Assembly: GCF_000702325.1 (NCBI RefSeq)
Contig: NZ_KL370891.1
Location: 456,917 to 520,916, forward strand
Length of the DNA stretch: 64,000 nt
Direction: 5' to 3'
Source: Thiomicrorhabdus sp. Milos-T2
Lineage (GTDB): Bacteria > Pseudomonadota > Gammaproteobacteria > Thiomicrospirales > Thiomicrospiraceae
Both the position numbers and the translations under genes were made by a program. This document shows positions 17,742 through 26,944 of this stretch, one piece after another. The notes beneath the pieces are model-generated. The model ran no database searches and was not told the origin of the DNA. It saw only the letters and a list, made by a program, of their open reading frames with translations. Numbering within the stretch: position 1 is the first letter of the stretch; every line of letters starts with the position of its first letter.

Positions 17742-19474
17742 GTAGTCTCGTGACCACCTGGTTAGTGTTTGGAACTATCATTGCCCTATTGGCCTTATTA
17801 GCAACAGGGAAGATACAGCCCTTTAAGTTATTTGGTGGATTAGTTTTTATTTACTATCTCTCTGGCTTAATCAGCTTAGAAGAGATGCTGGCTAATTTTG
17901 TGAACCCAGCATTGATTACCCTGATTGCCCTATTGTTGATCAGTTTTGTATTAGAAAAAACAAACTGGATTAGTTTAATCGCAAAAAAACTATTTGTTGT
18001 TAGCGAAAAGCAGTCCTATTTACGAATGGGAGTCTTAGTAGGATTAAGTTCCGCTTTTTTAAATAATACAGCAGTGGTAGCCACGCTATTATCCTCTGTC
18101 AAAAATAATCCATACCATGTGGCTTCTAAGTTATTAATTCCACTTTCGTATATGGCAATACTTGGTGGAACCTTAACGCTAGTGGGGACTTCAACTAATT
18201 TAATTATTAATGGTTTTGTGGTTCAAGCAGGCCTGCCAGAATTAGGTTTGTTTGATTTTTTATACGTTGGCTTGCCCTTACTCATGGTAGGAATGTTGAT
18301 AATTGCGTTTATTAGCGCTCGGTTTTTACCTGAAATTGAAACAGATGATACCATAGCGGAACAATACTTTATTGAAGCCAAAATCTCCCCTGATTCAAAG
18401 GTGATTAATAACACTGTGCAAATGGCGGGTTTGAGAGAGCTAGGAAGCTTGTTTTTAGTACAAATTTATCGTAACGGCCAACTAATCAGCCCGGTATCAC
18501 CAGACCAGGTGATTGAAGTGAATGACCGTTTATTATTTACAGGTGATATAAAAGAAGCACCTATATTATTAAAACAAGCAGGGCTTTTATTAGCAGGCAG
18601 TCGTTCTGAGATAGAACAATCGGACTTCGTTGAAGTCGTTTTATCTCACACTTCAAGCTTAATTGGTAACACCATTAAAGAGGCAGGTTTTCGTAATAAA
18701 TTTGATGCAGCGGTGGTGGCTATTAAACGCGGTGGTCAAGAGTTGGGGAAACGCTTAGCGGATATTGAACTGCAACCAGGTGATACCTTAGTTTTAGCCA
18801 CAGGAGCAGACTTTTATAAACGTGAAAACTTAAAACAAAACTTTTACTTTTATTCTGCAATAGAGTCCTTTAAACCACTTTCAAATACCAAAAGTTTAGC
18901 GGTAGGCCTAAGCTTTATTACCGTGTTGGGTTTAGCGGCATTTGAAATTATGCCCTTGCTCAAAGGCCTAATGATTTTACTGGCAGGGTTATTTGCTTTT
19001 AAGCTGATTACGTTTGCAGAAGTAAAGCGACGTTTTCCCTATGAATTGATGATTGTAATCGGCTCGGCGTTAGGGATTGCGACCGTTATGATGCATAGTG
19101 GCGTTTCTGAAATGGTAGCAAGTTGGGTCATGGGGCTGTTTTCTGGCTGGGGCGTTATGGGTAGCTTAATTGGTGTCTTTTTAATAACACTGTTATTAAC
19201 AGAAGTGATTACTAATAATGCCTCAGCCGCCATAGGTTTTCCTATCGCTTTAGCGACATCGGAACTATTAGGCGTGAGTCCATGGCCATTTATAATGGTG
19301 GTCGCTTATGCGGCCAGTGCAAGCTTTATGACGCCTTATGGTTATCAAACTAATTTAATGGTGTATGGCCCAGGTAACTATCAGTTTAAACACTACATAC
19401 AAGCAGGGTTACCGTTAACGATTGTTTATTCCATAGTTGTATTAATTTTAGTGCCGGTGTTTTTTCCGTTTTAA
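17738..19474 (+). CDS. SLC13/ArsB-like permease with two TrkA-C domains, probable sulfate transporter
   Basis: The 578-residue membrane protein has N-terminal and C-terminal hydrophobic halves with the paired SLC13-type motifs (GLSSAFLNNTAVVATL and TNNASAAIGFPIA; GTSTNLIINGF and YGYQTNLMVYG). Two RCK_C/TrkA_C-like domains sit between them (residues about 215-285 and 300-370). This architecture is common in bacterial sulfate permeases. Its place between cysN and cysC makes sulfate the likely substrate, by context rather than by residue evidence. The TTG start is chosen for the TTGA overlap with cysN; a GTG at 17750 is an alternative. Confidence 0.82.
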   Translation: MSSLVTTWLVFGTIIALLALLATGKIQPFKLFGGLVFIYYLSGLISLEEMLANFVNPALITLIALLLISFVLEKTNWISLIAKKLFVVSEKQSYLRMGVLVGLSSAFLNNTAVVATLLSSVKNNPYHVASKLLIPLSYMAILGGTLTLVGTSTNLIINGFVVQAGLPELGLFDFLYVGLPLLMVGMLIIAFISARFLPEIETDDTIAEQYFIEAKISPDSKVINNTVQMAGLRELGSLFLVQIYRNGQLISPVSPDQVIEVNDRLLFTGDIKEAPILLKQAGLLLAGSRSEIEQSDFVEVVLSHTSSLIGNTIKEAGFRNKFDAAVVAIKRGGQELGKRLADIELQPGDTLVLATGADFYKRENLKQNFYFYSAIESFKPLSNTKSLAVGLSFITVLGLAAFEIMPLLKGLMILLAGLFAFKLITFAEVKRRFPYELMIVIGSALGIATVMMHSGVSEMVASWVMGLFSGWGVMGSLIGVFLITLLLTEVITNNASAAIGFPIALATSELLGVSPWPFIMVVAYAASASFMTPYGYQTNLMVYGPGNYQFKHYIQAGLPLTIVYSIVVLILVPVFFPF

Positions 19475-19492
19475 AATAAAAGAATAAAAAGA

Positions 19493-20086
19493 ATGAATCA
19501 AAATATAGTCTGGCATGAACACCATGTCACCCAACAAGAACGTGCAAAGCTAAAGCAACAAACTCCTTGTATTCTTTGGTTTACCGGTCTAAGTGGCAGT
19601 GGCAAATCATCGGTAGCCAATGCGGTAGAAAACCTGTTGTTTAAAATGAATAAACACACCTATCTACTAGATGGAGACAATGTACGTCATGGTTTAAACA
19701 AAGGTCTCAGTTTTTCCGAAGAAGATCGTATTGAAAATATTCGTCGTGTCGGTGAAGTCGCCAAATTATTTAGTGATTCGGGTTTAATTGTTTTAACAGC
19801 CTTTATCTCACCTTTTGAAAGTGACCGTAATCTAGTCAGGGAAATGACCAGGCCTGGTGAGTTTATAGAAGTGTTTATTGATACCCCTTTAAACGTCTGT
19901 GAACAACGCGACCCGAAAGGACTATACAAAAAAGCACGTGCAGGCGAGATAAAAGATTTTACTGGAATAGACTCCCCTTACGAAGCACCCAGTAAACCGG
20001 AAATACAAATTAAAAACGATGGCATCAGTATCGAAACAGCAGCACAGAATGTCATCGACTATTTAAAAGAAAATAAATATATATAA
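19493..20086 (+). CDS. cysC: Adenylylsulfate (APS) kinase
   Basis: Phosphorylates APS to PAPS, the sulfate donor. The 197-residue protein has the P-loop GLSGSGKSSVANAVE, then LLDGDNVRHGLNKGLSF and DRIENIRRVGEVAKLF, and the lid region CEQRDPKGLYKKARAGEI. It is a stand-alone kinase. An exact iterated palindrome at 19847-19858 encodes T-R-P-G within it. It is probably co-transcribed with cysD, cysN and the permease. Confidence 0.95.
   Translation: MNQNIVWHEHHVTQQERAKLKQQTPCILWFTGLSGSGKSSVANAVENLLFKMNKHTYLLDGDNVRHGLNKGLSFSEEDRIENIRRVGEVAKLFSDSGLIVLTAFISPFESDRNLVREMTRPGEFIEVFIDTPLNVCEQRDPKGLYKKARAGEIKDFTGIDSPYEAPSKPEIQIKNDGISIETAAQNVIDYLKENKYI
19847..19858. repeat. Iterated palindrome ACCAGGCCTGGT, exact copy
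   Basis: Exact copy inside cysC, read as T-R-P-G. Confidence 0.9.
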
Positions 20087-20097
20087 GTCGGTCTATG

Positions 20098-20130
20098 GTT
20101 AATGGTCTTTTGTAGAGACAGTCCATTAAC
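20098..20130. other. Hairpin in the cysC-cysQ gap
   Basis: GTTAATGG at 20098-20105 pairs with CCATTAAC at 20123-20130. No poly-T follows, so it is not a typical terminator. It may be a small interspersed repeat or a processing site. Confidence 0.5.
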
Positions 20131-20157
20131 TAAAGACTAATGACCAGGGACTATTGA

Positions 20158-20931
20158 ATGTTAGAAAAAATTAACGTACAAGAAATTATCACACTCGCCA
20201 AACAAGCTGGTGAAGCCATTATGGCCGTGTATGAAAAAGACTTTGAAGTCGAGTTTAAAACCGATCAGTCGCCTCTAACCGAAGCGGATAAAGCCGCACA
20301 CCATATTATTGAACAAGGCCTGCTAAAGCTTGACCAACAAAACGGCACACAAATTCCCATTCTTTCTGAAGAAGGTAAAAACATTCCTTATGAAACCAGA
20401 AAAAACTGGGAATACTTCTGGTTGGTTGATCCAGTAGATGGCACAAAAGAGTTCGTTAAAAAGAACGGCGAGTTTACCGTTAATATTGCACTAATTCACA
20501 AAGACACGCCTGTATTAGGTGTTGTCTATGCGCCTGCATTAAATACGACCTACTGGGCAAAACAAGGTGAAGGTGCGTTTAAAGATGGACAAAAACTACC
20601 GTTAAAAACAGCACAACAACGAAAAACCTATAAAATCGTAGCCAGCCGCTCTCATATGTCACAAGAAACCAAAGACTTTATCGATGCTATTGAAACGAAT
20701 AAAGAAAAAGAGCTGGTCTCAATTGGTAGTTCATTGAAAATCTGTTTAGTTGCGGAAGGTGAAGCAGATATTTACCCGCGATTAGGGCCAACTATGGAAT
20801 GGGATACAGGTGCGGCACATGCGATTGTCAGTGAAGCGGGAATGCAGTTGCAAAAGTACGGTGATGAGATTTATTCCACTCATATTTATAATAAAGAAAA
20901 TCTTTTAAATGATTGGTTTATAGTGTCGTGA
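20158..20931 (+). CDS. cysQ: 3'(2'),5'-bisphosphate nucleotidase
   Basis: Hydrolyses PAP, the by-product of PAPS-dependent sulfotransferases, to AMP. The 257-residue inositol-monophosphatase-fold protein has the metal motifs [17 protein letters not shown] and [10 protein letters not shown]. Together with cysC and the sulfotransferase at 29515 it completes a PAPS cycle. Its TGA overlaps the GTG chosen for rmlB (GTGA). Confidence 0.94.
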   Translation: MLEKINVQEIITLAKQAGEAIMAVYEKDFEVEFKTDQSPLTEADKAAHHIIEQGLLKLDQQNGTQIPILSEEGKNIPYETRKNWEYFWLVDPVDGTKEFVKKNGEFTVNIALIHKDTPVLGVVYAPALNTTYWAKQGEGAFKDGQKLPLKTAQQRKTYKIVASRSHMSQETKDFIDAIETNKEKELVSIGSSLKICLVAEGEADIYPRLGPTMEWDTGAAHAIVSEAGMQLQKYGDEIYSTHIYNKENLLNDWFIVS

Positions 20932-22028
20932 GTAATATAGAAGTGTCAAGAACGATTGTTGTTACAGGTGGAGCTGGTTTTATTGGGTCTGCTGTTATAC
21001 GTGAGCTTATCAATAATACACATCATATAGTTATTAATATTGATAAGTTGACTTATGCAGGTAATTTAGAATCATTAAAGTCAGTTGAAAATAGTGAAAG
21101 ATATTTTTTTGAAAAAGTAGATATTTGCGATGTTTTGGGTGTGCAGAATATTTTTAACAAATATCAACCTAGTATCGTAATGCACCTTGCAGCTGAATCG
21201 CATGTGGATCGTTCTATTGATGGTCCAGGAGAGTTTATTCAAACTAATATAGTAGGAACTTATACCTTGCTGGAACAGGCACGAGAATACTGGAATCAGC
21301 TTGAAGGTGAGAAAAAAGCCAATTTTCGCTTTCATCATGTCTCTACGGATGAGGTTTATGGCGACTTGCCTCATCCTGATGAACTTAGTGAAACTGAGCG
21401 AAATACGCTTCCGATGTTTACAGAAGAAAATGCTTACGAGCCTAGCTCACCTTACTCGGCATCCAAAGCTGGAAGTGATCATTTAGTTCGAGCTTGGCAT
21501 CGTACTTTCGGATTACCTGTTTTAGTTACAAACTGTTCTAATAATTATGGTCCATATCATTTCCCGGAAAAGTTGATTCCTCTTGTGATTTTGAATGCTT
21601 TGGAAGGTAAGGAATTACCAATTTATGGTAAAGGAAATCAAATTCGAGATTGGTTGTATGTTGAGGATCATGCAAGAGCTTTAATTAAAGTGGCAACAGA
21701 AGGCAAAATTGGCGAAACCTATAATATTGGTGGCCATAATGAAAAACAAAATGTCGAAGTCGTAAAAACAATCTGTTCTATTTTAGACGAGGTTAGACCA
21801 AAAGAAGCTAATTATGAAGAACAGATTATATATGTTGCCGATCGTCCAGGCCACGACATGCGTTATGCAATCGATGCAAGTAAGATTGAACGGGAGCTTG
21901 GTTGGAAACCAGTTGAAACTTTTGAATCAGGTATCCGTAAAACAGTTCAGTGGTACTTGGATAATCAGTTATGGTGTAAGCATGTCCAAGATGGAAGTTA
22001 TCAACGAGAAAGATTAGGGAATAAATAA
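20928..22028 (+). CDS. rfbB: dTDP-glucose 4,6-dehydratase
   Basis: Forms dTDP-4-keto-6-deoxy-D-glucose. The 366-residue SDR protein has [42 protein letters not shown], the catalytic [15 protein letters not shown] and [17 protein letters not shown]. The GTG at 20928 is preferred because it overlaps the cysQ stop; upstream in-frame codons reach back to a TTG at 20913. The stop overlaps the rmlA ATG (TAATG). No rmlC or rmlD is present, so the keto sugar is likely used for an amino sugar instead of rhamnose. Confidence 0.95.
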   Translation: MSNIEVSRTIVVTGGAGFIGSAVIRELINNTHHIVINIDKLTYAGNLESLKSVENSERYFFEKVDICDVLGVQNIFNKYQPSIVMHLAAESHVDRSIDGPGEFIQTNIVGTYTLLEQAREYWNQLEGEKKANFRFHHVSTDEVYGDLPHPDELSETERNTLPMFTEENAYEPSSPYSASKAGSDHLVRAWHRTFGLPVLVTNCSNNYGPYHFPEKLIPLVILNALEGKELPIYGKGNQIRDWLYVEDHARALIKVATEGKIGETYNIGGHNEKQNVEVVKTICSILDEVRPKEANYEEQIIYVADRPGHDMRYAIDASKIERELGWKPVETFESGIRKTVQWYLDNQLWCKHVQDGSYQRERLGNK

Positions 22029-22903
22029 TGAAAGGTATTATTTTAGCTGGCGGTTCTGGCACACGTTTATATCCCATTACCAAAGGGGTTTCAAAACAGC
22101 TGCTTCCGGTATATGACAAACCAATGATTTATTATCCCTTGTCTGTTTTAATGTTGGCGGGGATTCAAGACATCTTAATTATTACCACCCCTGAAGACCA
22201 AGAAGGTTTTCAGCGAATGTTAGGTGAGGGTGCAGAGTTAGGCATAAATTTGCAGTATGCTGTTCAGCCTAAGCCTGAAGGTTTAGCGCAAGCTTTTACC
22301 ATTGGTGAAGACTTTATTGGTAATGACAATGTCTGTTTAGTGCTTGGCGACAATATCTTCTGGGGGCAGGGATTTACACCCATCCTTAAAAACGCAGCAG
22401 AACGTCCTAGTGGGGCGACTGTTTTTGGTTATCAAGTTAAAGCCCCAGAACGTTTTGGAGTGGTCGCATTTGATGAAAATAAAAAAGCCACGAGTATTGA
22501 AGAAAAACCTAAAAATCCAAAATCTAATTTTGCCGTGACCGGTTTGTATTTTTATGATAACGATGTTGTGCAAATGGCGAAAGAGGTTAAACCCAGTCAT
22601 CGTGGTGAACTTGAAATTACCACCATTAATCAAATGTATATGGAACGTGGTGATTTAAATGTTGAGCTGTTGGGGCGTGGTTTTGCTTGGTTAGATACAG
22701 GAACCCACGAAAGCCTTTTAGAAGCCGCCATGTTTGTTGAAACCATCGAAAAACGCCAAGGCTATAAAATAGCCTGTTTAGAAGAAATCGCTTGGCGCAA
22801 CGGTTGGCTCAGCAATGAACAAGTTGCGCATACCGCCCAATCTCTCAGTAAAAATGGTTATGGGAATTACTTGAATGGTCTTATAAGAAGTGATATTAAA
22901 TGA
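22028..22903 (+). CDS. rfbA: Glucose-1-phosphate thymidylyltransferase
   Basis: Makes dTDP-glucose. The 291-residue protein has the nucleotidyltransferase signature [20 protein letters not shown], then [27 protein letters not shown] and [13 protein letters not shown]. It overlaps rfbB upstream and the aminotransferase downstream (ATGA), placing all three in one coupled operon. Confidence 0.96.
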   Translation: MKGIILAGGSGTRLYPITKGVSKQLLPVYDKPMIYYPLSVLMLAGIQDILIITTPEDQEGFQRMLGEGAELGINLQYAVQPKPEGLAQAFTIGEDFIGNDNVCLVLGDNIFWGQGFTPILKNAAERPSGATVFGYQVKAPERFGVVAFDENKKATSIEEKPKNPKSNFAVTGLYFYDNDVVQMAKEVKPSHRGELEITTINQMYMERGDLNVELLGRGFAWLDTGTHESLLEAAMFVETIEKRQGYKIACLEEIAWRNGWLSNEQVAHTAQSLSKNGYGNYLNGLIRSDIK

Positions 22904-23988
22904 TTCCAGTCACTAAAGCCTACCTACCAAACAAAACTAAGTACCAAGAATATGTCGATCGTATTTTTGATTCTGCTTGGTTAACCAATAATGGTAGTCT
23001 ATTGCAAACCCTTGAAAAGCGATTGGCAGAGCATTTAGGTGTAAAACACTTAATTTGTGTGGCAAACGGTTCTTTAGCACTTCAGTTGGCTTATAAAGCA
23101 CTCGAGTTAAAAGGCGAAGTGATTACCTCGCCATTTAGCTTTGCCGCCACCACAAGTACCTTAGCTTGGGAAGGCCTAAAACCGGTATTTGCCGATATTC
23201 ATCCAACCTGCTTTAACCTCGACCCAAATAATATCGAACCGCTGATAACCGAACACACCTCTGCCATTGTGCCAGTGCATGTGTTTGGCAACCCCTGTCA
23301 AGTTGAAACGATTCAGGAACTTGCCGACAAACATAATCTGAAGGTTATTTACGACGCCGCCCATGCGTTTGGTGTTAATTACACTGAGCAAAATGGCCAA
23401 TCACAAATTGTATTGAATTATGGTGATATCAGTACCTTAAGTTTTCACGCCACCAAACTGTTTCACACCATAGAAGGTGGAGCCGTAATTACTAATGACG
23501 ACGAACTTGCCAAAAAAATTCGATTATTAATTAACTTCGGTATCACTAGCCCAACCACCATCGAATCTGTTGGCACCAATGCCAAAATGAACGAATTTGA
23601 AGCAGCCATGGGCTTATGTGTTTTGGACGAAATCGACACTATACAAACCGAGCGCCAACGCATTTGGCAAACCTATCAACAAAAATTACCAGGTCTGGTA
23701 AAATTTCAACACTGGAACCCACAAAGTCAAAATAATCATGCCTATGCCCCTGTATTATTTGAAAGTGAAGAACAATTACTAAAAGTTGAAGCCAAGTTAA
23801 AAGAAAATAACATTCAACCAAGACGCTATTTTTATCCAAGTTTAGATACTCTTGATTATTTACACTCTAAGCAAGTTTGTGAAGTATCAAGAAGTGTCGC
23901 GAGTCGCATTTTATGTTTGCCAATTTATCCAGGACTGACTAAGTTAGAACAAGAAAAAATAATCAGCGTTATTAAGGATGTTTTATGA
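22900..23988 (+). CDS. DegT/DnrJ/EryC1-type sugar aminotransferase, VioA-like
   Basis: The 362-residue PLP enzyme begins [12 protein letters not shown] and has [20 protein letters not shown], a pattern I associate with C-4 aminotransferases of the VioA type (dTDP-4-amino-4,6-dideoxyglucose). Asp in YDAAHAFGV and the Lys in [16 protein letters not shown] mark the PLP site. With rfbB and rfbA directly upstream, the expected product is a dTDP-4-amino-4,6-dideoxyhexose. C-4 specificity is inferred from motif resemblance; a C-3 enzyme cannot be excluded. A one-mismatch palindrome at 23688 reads P-G-L-V. Confidence 0.8.
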   Translation: MIPVTKAYLPNKTKYQEYVDRIFDSAWLTNNGSLLQTLEKRLAEHLGVKHLICVANGSLALQLAYKALELKGEVITSPFSFAATTSTLAWEGLKPVFADIHPTCFNLDPNNIEPLITEHTSAIVPVHVFGNPCQVETIQELADKHNLKVIYDAAHAFGVNYTEQNGQSQIVLNYGDISTLSFHATKLFHTIEGGAVITNDDELAKKIRLLINFGITSPTTIESVGTNAKMNEFEAAMGLCVLDEIDTIQTERQRIWQTYQQKLPGLVKFQHWNPQSQNNHAYAPVLFESEEQLLKVEAKLKENNIQPRRYFYPSLDTLDYLHSKQVCEVSRSVASRILCLPIYPGLTKLEQEKIISVIKDVL

Positions 23989-24563
23989 GTACAGAATTAA
24001 GTTTTTGTTTTAAGGGTAGTCGAAATTATGTGCAAGGAGCAGATATAGTAAGTGAATTATTAAAGCTGTTTGCTGATCAAAATATTAGTGATATTGATTT
24101 AAAGTTTAATGGCATTACTCAAACAAATCTTAGTCTGATGGAAGGGCTCGAAAACTTAGATGCAAAAGTGAACATTCGACTTAAAGAGGCGGGTGAAGAA
24201 AAAAGTTATCAATTGGTAGAGAATGATGAAACTATTGAATGTAGTTATGAATATGACGAAGATGAAATCATAACGAATTGTCAGTTAGATTTGGCAAATC
24301 AACAAATCATACTTAAACAATCAACGGGTTTTACCTTATGCGAAAACTTCGTAGCTATGAATAAATATTTGCTTCAAAGTCTGTTTTTAGAGGCTAAAGG
24401 CAAGTGGTATTTTACAAGACTGGAGCAGTCAAGAATTATTGAGGATGATGCTTTAATTACAGTTAGGTTAATTAAAAACTTCAATTTTCGATTAACGAAA
24501 AGTGATATTTTGGTAGGGAATGAATGTATCGGTAGTGTCTATTTCACGATGGTGAAGGAGTAA
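23985..24563 (+). CDS. Protein of unknown function in the acyl/amino-sugar module
   Basis: A 192-residue acidic protein with no signal peptide or membrane segment. I do not recognise it. The ATG overlaps the aminotransferase stop (ATGA) and the ketosynthase gene starts three bases after its stop with GGAG as ribosome-binding site, so it belongs to the same unit. The C-terminal half (KWYFTRLEQSRIIEDDALIT to GSVYFTMVKE) has alternating strand-like hydrophobics that might suit a hotdog-type fold. That is a guess; no catalytic residues are identified. Confidence 0.75.
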   Translation: MSTELSFCFKGSRNYVQGADIVSELLKLFADQNISDIDLKFNGITQTNLSLMEGLENLDAKVNIRLKEAGEEKSYQLVENDETIECSYEYDEDEIITNCQLDLANQQIILKQSTGFTLCENFVAMNKYLLQSLFLEAKGKWYFTRLEQSRIIEDDALITVRLIKNFNFRLTKSDILVGNECIGSVYFTMVKE

Positions 24564-24566
24564 AAT

Positions 24567-25496
24567 ATGGTTGCTATTACTCATGTTGGGACTTATTTAC
24601 CAGAAAAAAAAGTTTCAAATTTAGAGTTTTTAGAAAAGTTTGAAACAGATGAGAGTTTTATTCGCAATAAAATTGGGGTAGTGAGTCGCGCGAGAAAGGA
24701 AAAAGAAGAAAAAGCATCTGATCTATGTATTAAAGCTTATGAAAATCTAAATTCTAAAACACAGATTCAAGTAGCAGACATTGAATGTTGTGTTGTCGTA
24801 ACACAAAATCCAGATTTTAATATTCCACATACATCTGCAATTGTTCATGGCGCTATTGGTTTACCTGAAACATGTGCGTGTTTTGATATTTCGCTTGGAT
24901 GTTCTGGTTATGTTTATGGTTTATCGGTTATCAGTGCATTTATGCAAGCCAACGGCATGAGCAAAGGATTGTTGTTTACCGCAGACCCTTATTCAGACAT
25001 TATTGATGAAAACGATAAAAATACAGCTTTAATTTTTGGTGATGGCGCTACGGTGACTTTATTGGAACAAAATCAACCAGGCCTGGTGCCTTTGGGGTTT
25101 GATTTTGGTTCAAAGGGTAAGGGCTATAAAAATCTTATCAACGAAGAAAAATTATTTATGAATGGGCGTGCAGTCTTTAACTTTACAGCCGCAACAGTTC
25201 CTATTTCCGTTAATAAACTGTTAGATAAATTAGATTTAACGAAGGAAGATATTGATCGCTGGTATTTACATCAAGGCAGTAAATATATTGTTGATACAAT
25301 TAGCAACCGACTAGGATTAGACCAAGAAAAAGTCGTTTTTGATATGTATGAATATGGCAATACCGTTTCATCCTCAATTCCATTGCTATTGAGCAAAGAT
25401 ATTGAAACCATTAAGACCGGTCAAAAAATTGGTTTAAGTGGTTTTGGCGTGGGGCTATCTTGGGCTTCAATGGTCCTACAAAAAATGAATAGTTAA
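24567..25496 (+). CDS. Beta-ketoacyl-ACP synthase III-like enzyme (FabH family)
   Basis: The 309-residue protein has the FabH triad: Cys in FDISLGCSGYVYGL, His in RWYLHQGSKYIVD and Asn in YEYGNTVSSSIP. It also has the FGDGATVTLLE turn. It should condense a short acyl-CoA with malonyl-ACP or transfer an acyl group. Next to a dedicated acyl carrier protein and an LpxD-like acyltransferase, it probably makes the acyl group put on the amino sugar rather than starting bulk fatty acids. An exact palindrome at 25076-25087 encodes Q-P-G-L-V. Confidence 0.88.
   Translation: MVAITHVGTYLPEKKVSNLEFLEKFETDESFIRNKIGVVSRARKEKEEKASDLCIKAYENLNSKTQIQVADIECCVVVTQNPDFNIPHTSAIVHGAIGLPETCACFDISLGCSGYVYGLSVISAFMQANGMSKGLLFTADPYSDIIDENDKNTALIFGDGATVTLLEQNQPGLVPLGFDFGSKGKGYKNLINEEKLFMNGRAVFNFTAATVPISVNKLLDKLDLTKEDIDRWYLHQGSKYIVDTISNRLGLDQEKVVFDMYEYGNTVSSSIPLLLSKDIETIKTGQKIGLSGFGVGLSWASMVLQKMNS
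25076..25087. repeat. Iterated palindrome ACCAGGCCTGGT, exact copy
   Basis: Exact copy inside the FabH-like gene, read as Q-P-G-L-V. Confidence 0.9.
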
Positions 25497-25531
25497 AATA
25501 AAAATTTAGTACAAAAGATAGGAAACTCAAA

Positions 25532-25768
25532 ATGAGTACAGTTAACGTCAGTCAAATTTTAGAAGCAATTGAAAATGCAAATTTAGTTGCAGATGTTACG
25601 GCTTTAGATTTGGATAAGCCATTAAGAGACCAAGGTATAGATTCACTAGATTTTTCTGGTGTGCTTTTTAATGTTGAAGAGGCATTTGGTATTGAAATCC
25701 CTGATGATGATATTGATGGTATTCAAACCATTAATCAAATCGTAACTTATGTAAACGCTAAGGTTTAA
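25532..25768 (+). CDS. Dedicated acyl carrier protein
   Basis: A 78-residue acidic protein with the phosphopantetheine site GIDSLDFSG, Ser being the attachment residue, and the helix FNVEEAFGIEIPDDD. AGGAAA lies upstream of the ATG. It sits between the ketosynthase and the acyltransferase, so it most likely holds the acyl chain for transfer to the amino sugar. It differs from housekeeping AcpP in sequence and location. Confidence 0.92.
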   Translation: MSTVNVSQILEAIENANLVADVTALDLDKPLRDQGIDSLDFSGVLFNVEEAFGIEIPDDDIDGIQTINQIVTYVNAKV

Positions 25769-25774
25769 ACCAAC

Positions 25775-26683
25775 ATGTCTTCTGTTGATTTAAGAAAAGC
25801 GTATTCGTTATTAGATTTGCAAACAATCTTATCAAGTTTAGGCGTGAATTCAGCTTTAGAATCGTTAGAAGAGTTTGAAGTCAATGCTATTAGTGATGGC
25901 CGTATGCCAACCCCTAACAGCTTTTGTTTTATTGAAAAGGTAGGCAGTTTGGCGGCAGAGGAAAAAGTACTTTACCTCTCAAGTCAACCATTAGAGCATG
26001 CTAGTTTCTTAATGGTTGACGATCCACGTTACGCCTTTATTAAATTGTTATCCTATTTTGAAAATCAAAATTTGGCTTATAGCCTGTTGCCTAAAAACCG
26101 TGATTTAGGGATTCATACTTCAGCAATGATTCATCCTCGAGCGATTATAGAAAATGATGTTGTTGTTGGAAAACATACGATTGTCGCAGCAGGTTGTGTT
26201 CTTAAAAAGGGCACTGTTCTGGGTGATAATTGCATTGTGCGAGAGAATACTGTTATTGGTTGCGAAGGAATCACATTGTATAAAGCCCAAAATGGAGAGG
26301 TGTTACGTTTCCCTCATCTTTCGGGTGTTGAAATTGGTTCAAATGTAGAAATTGGTGCAAATAGCGTTATTGTGCGTGGAACTTTAAAGACTACAAAGAT
26401 TGAAGATAATGTTGTTATCGGTAACTTGTGTAATATTGGTCATGGTGTAACTGTCAAAGATAAGGTATGGATGTCAGTTGGTACCTTAATTGGTGGAAAC
26501 TGTTTAGTTGAGAAAAACTCTACGATTGGGCTAGGGGTATCCATTAAAGATAACCTTAATATCTCTGAAAATACATCAGTAGGAATGGGGTCAGTTGTAA
26601 CTAAGTCAACTGATGAAAATACCAGCTATTTTGGGAGCCCTGCAAAACCCTTGAGGGGTTTAAAAACAGGACCGAAAAGATAA
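25775..26683 (+). CDS. LpxD-like left-handed beta-helix N-acyltransferase
   Basis: A 302-residue protein with a mixed N-terminal domain and a long hexapeptide-repeat helix. The helix contains LpxD-like features: SGVEIGSNVEIGANSVIVRG and VVIGNLCNIGHGV, the latter with the likely catalytic His. LpxD uses acyl-ACP, which agrees with the ACP and ketosynthase next door. It begins six bases after the ACP stop. The expected reaction is N-acylation of the nucleotide-linked 4-amino sugar; the acyl chain is unknown. Lipid A LpxD itself is less likely because no lpx genes are near. Confidence 0.82.
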   Translation: MSSVDLRKAYSLLDLQTILSSLGVNSALESLEEFEVNAISDGRMPTPNSFCFIEKVGSLAAEEKVLYLSSQPLEHASFLMVDDPRYAFIKLLSYFENQNLAYSLLPKNRDLGIHTSAMIHPRAIIENDVVVGKHTIVAAGCVLKKGTVLGDNCIVRENTVIGCEGITLYKAQNGEVLRFPHLSGVEIGSNVEIGANSVIVRGTLKTTKIEDNVVIGNLCNIGHGVTVKDKVWMSVGTLIGGNCLVEKNSTIGLGVSIKDNLNISENTSVGMGSVVTKSTDENTSYFGSPAKPLRGLKTGPKR

Positions 26684-26735
26684 ACTGTTATTGTCGAATA
26701 TGCTATATCGTTAACAATAGCGTTCAAAAAGAAGT

Positions 26736-26822
26736 ATGCCTTTGTATTTGCAATATTTAGGTGACGAGGCTTATGGTTTATTTTTTTGCGTTAATACAGG
26801 CCGGCCAGGTCAAATTTATTGA
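26736..26822 (+). pseudogene. Fragment of a Wzx-type flippase
   Basis: An ATG-initiated frame reads MPLYLQYLGDEAYGLFF and ends after 28 residues. The PLYLxYLGxEAYGL pattern is typical of the N-terminus of polysaccharide flippases of the MOP superfamily. There is no continuation. It lies in the 260-bp gap just before the intact wzx and may be the remains of an earlier flippase gene. Confidence 0.5.
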
Positions 26823-26944
26823 ACTTAGGGCTGAGCCACAAAAATGACAAGTTGGCTATCACTTGTTTTGGTTTGTAAAAAAATTATAAAACAATTAACA
26901 GTGTCGAACAATAATTGCAAAAGCAAGATTTAACCAAGGTACAA

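Noticed and set aside
18231-18240. GCAGGCCTGC in the permease gene as a further copy of the iterated palindrome
   Set aside because: Shares only the AGGCCT core; flanks differ, so it was not counted.
25532-25768. Reading the ketosynthase/ACP pair as housekeeping fatty-acid synthesis
   Set aside because: No fabD, fabG, fabF or plsX nearby; both genes are locked inside the amino-sugar unit.
25775-26683. Calling the hexapeptide acyltransferase lpxD
   Set aside because: Resemblance is in the beta-helix core only; no lpxA, lpxB, fabZ or bamA neighbours, and context points to sugar N-acylation.
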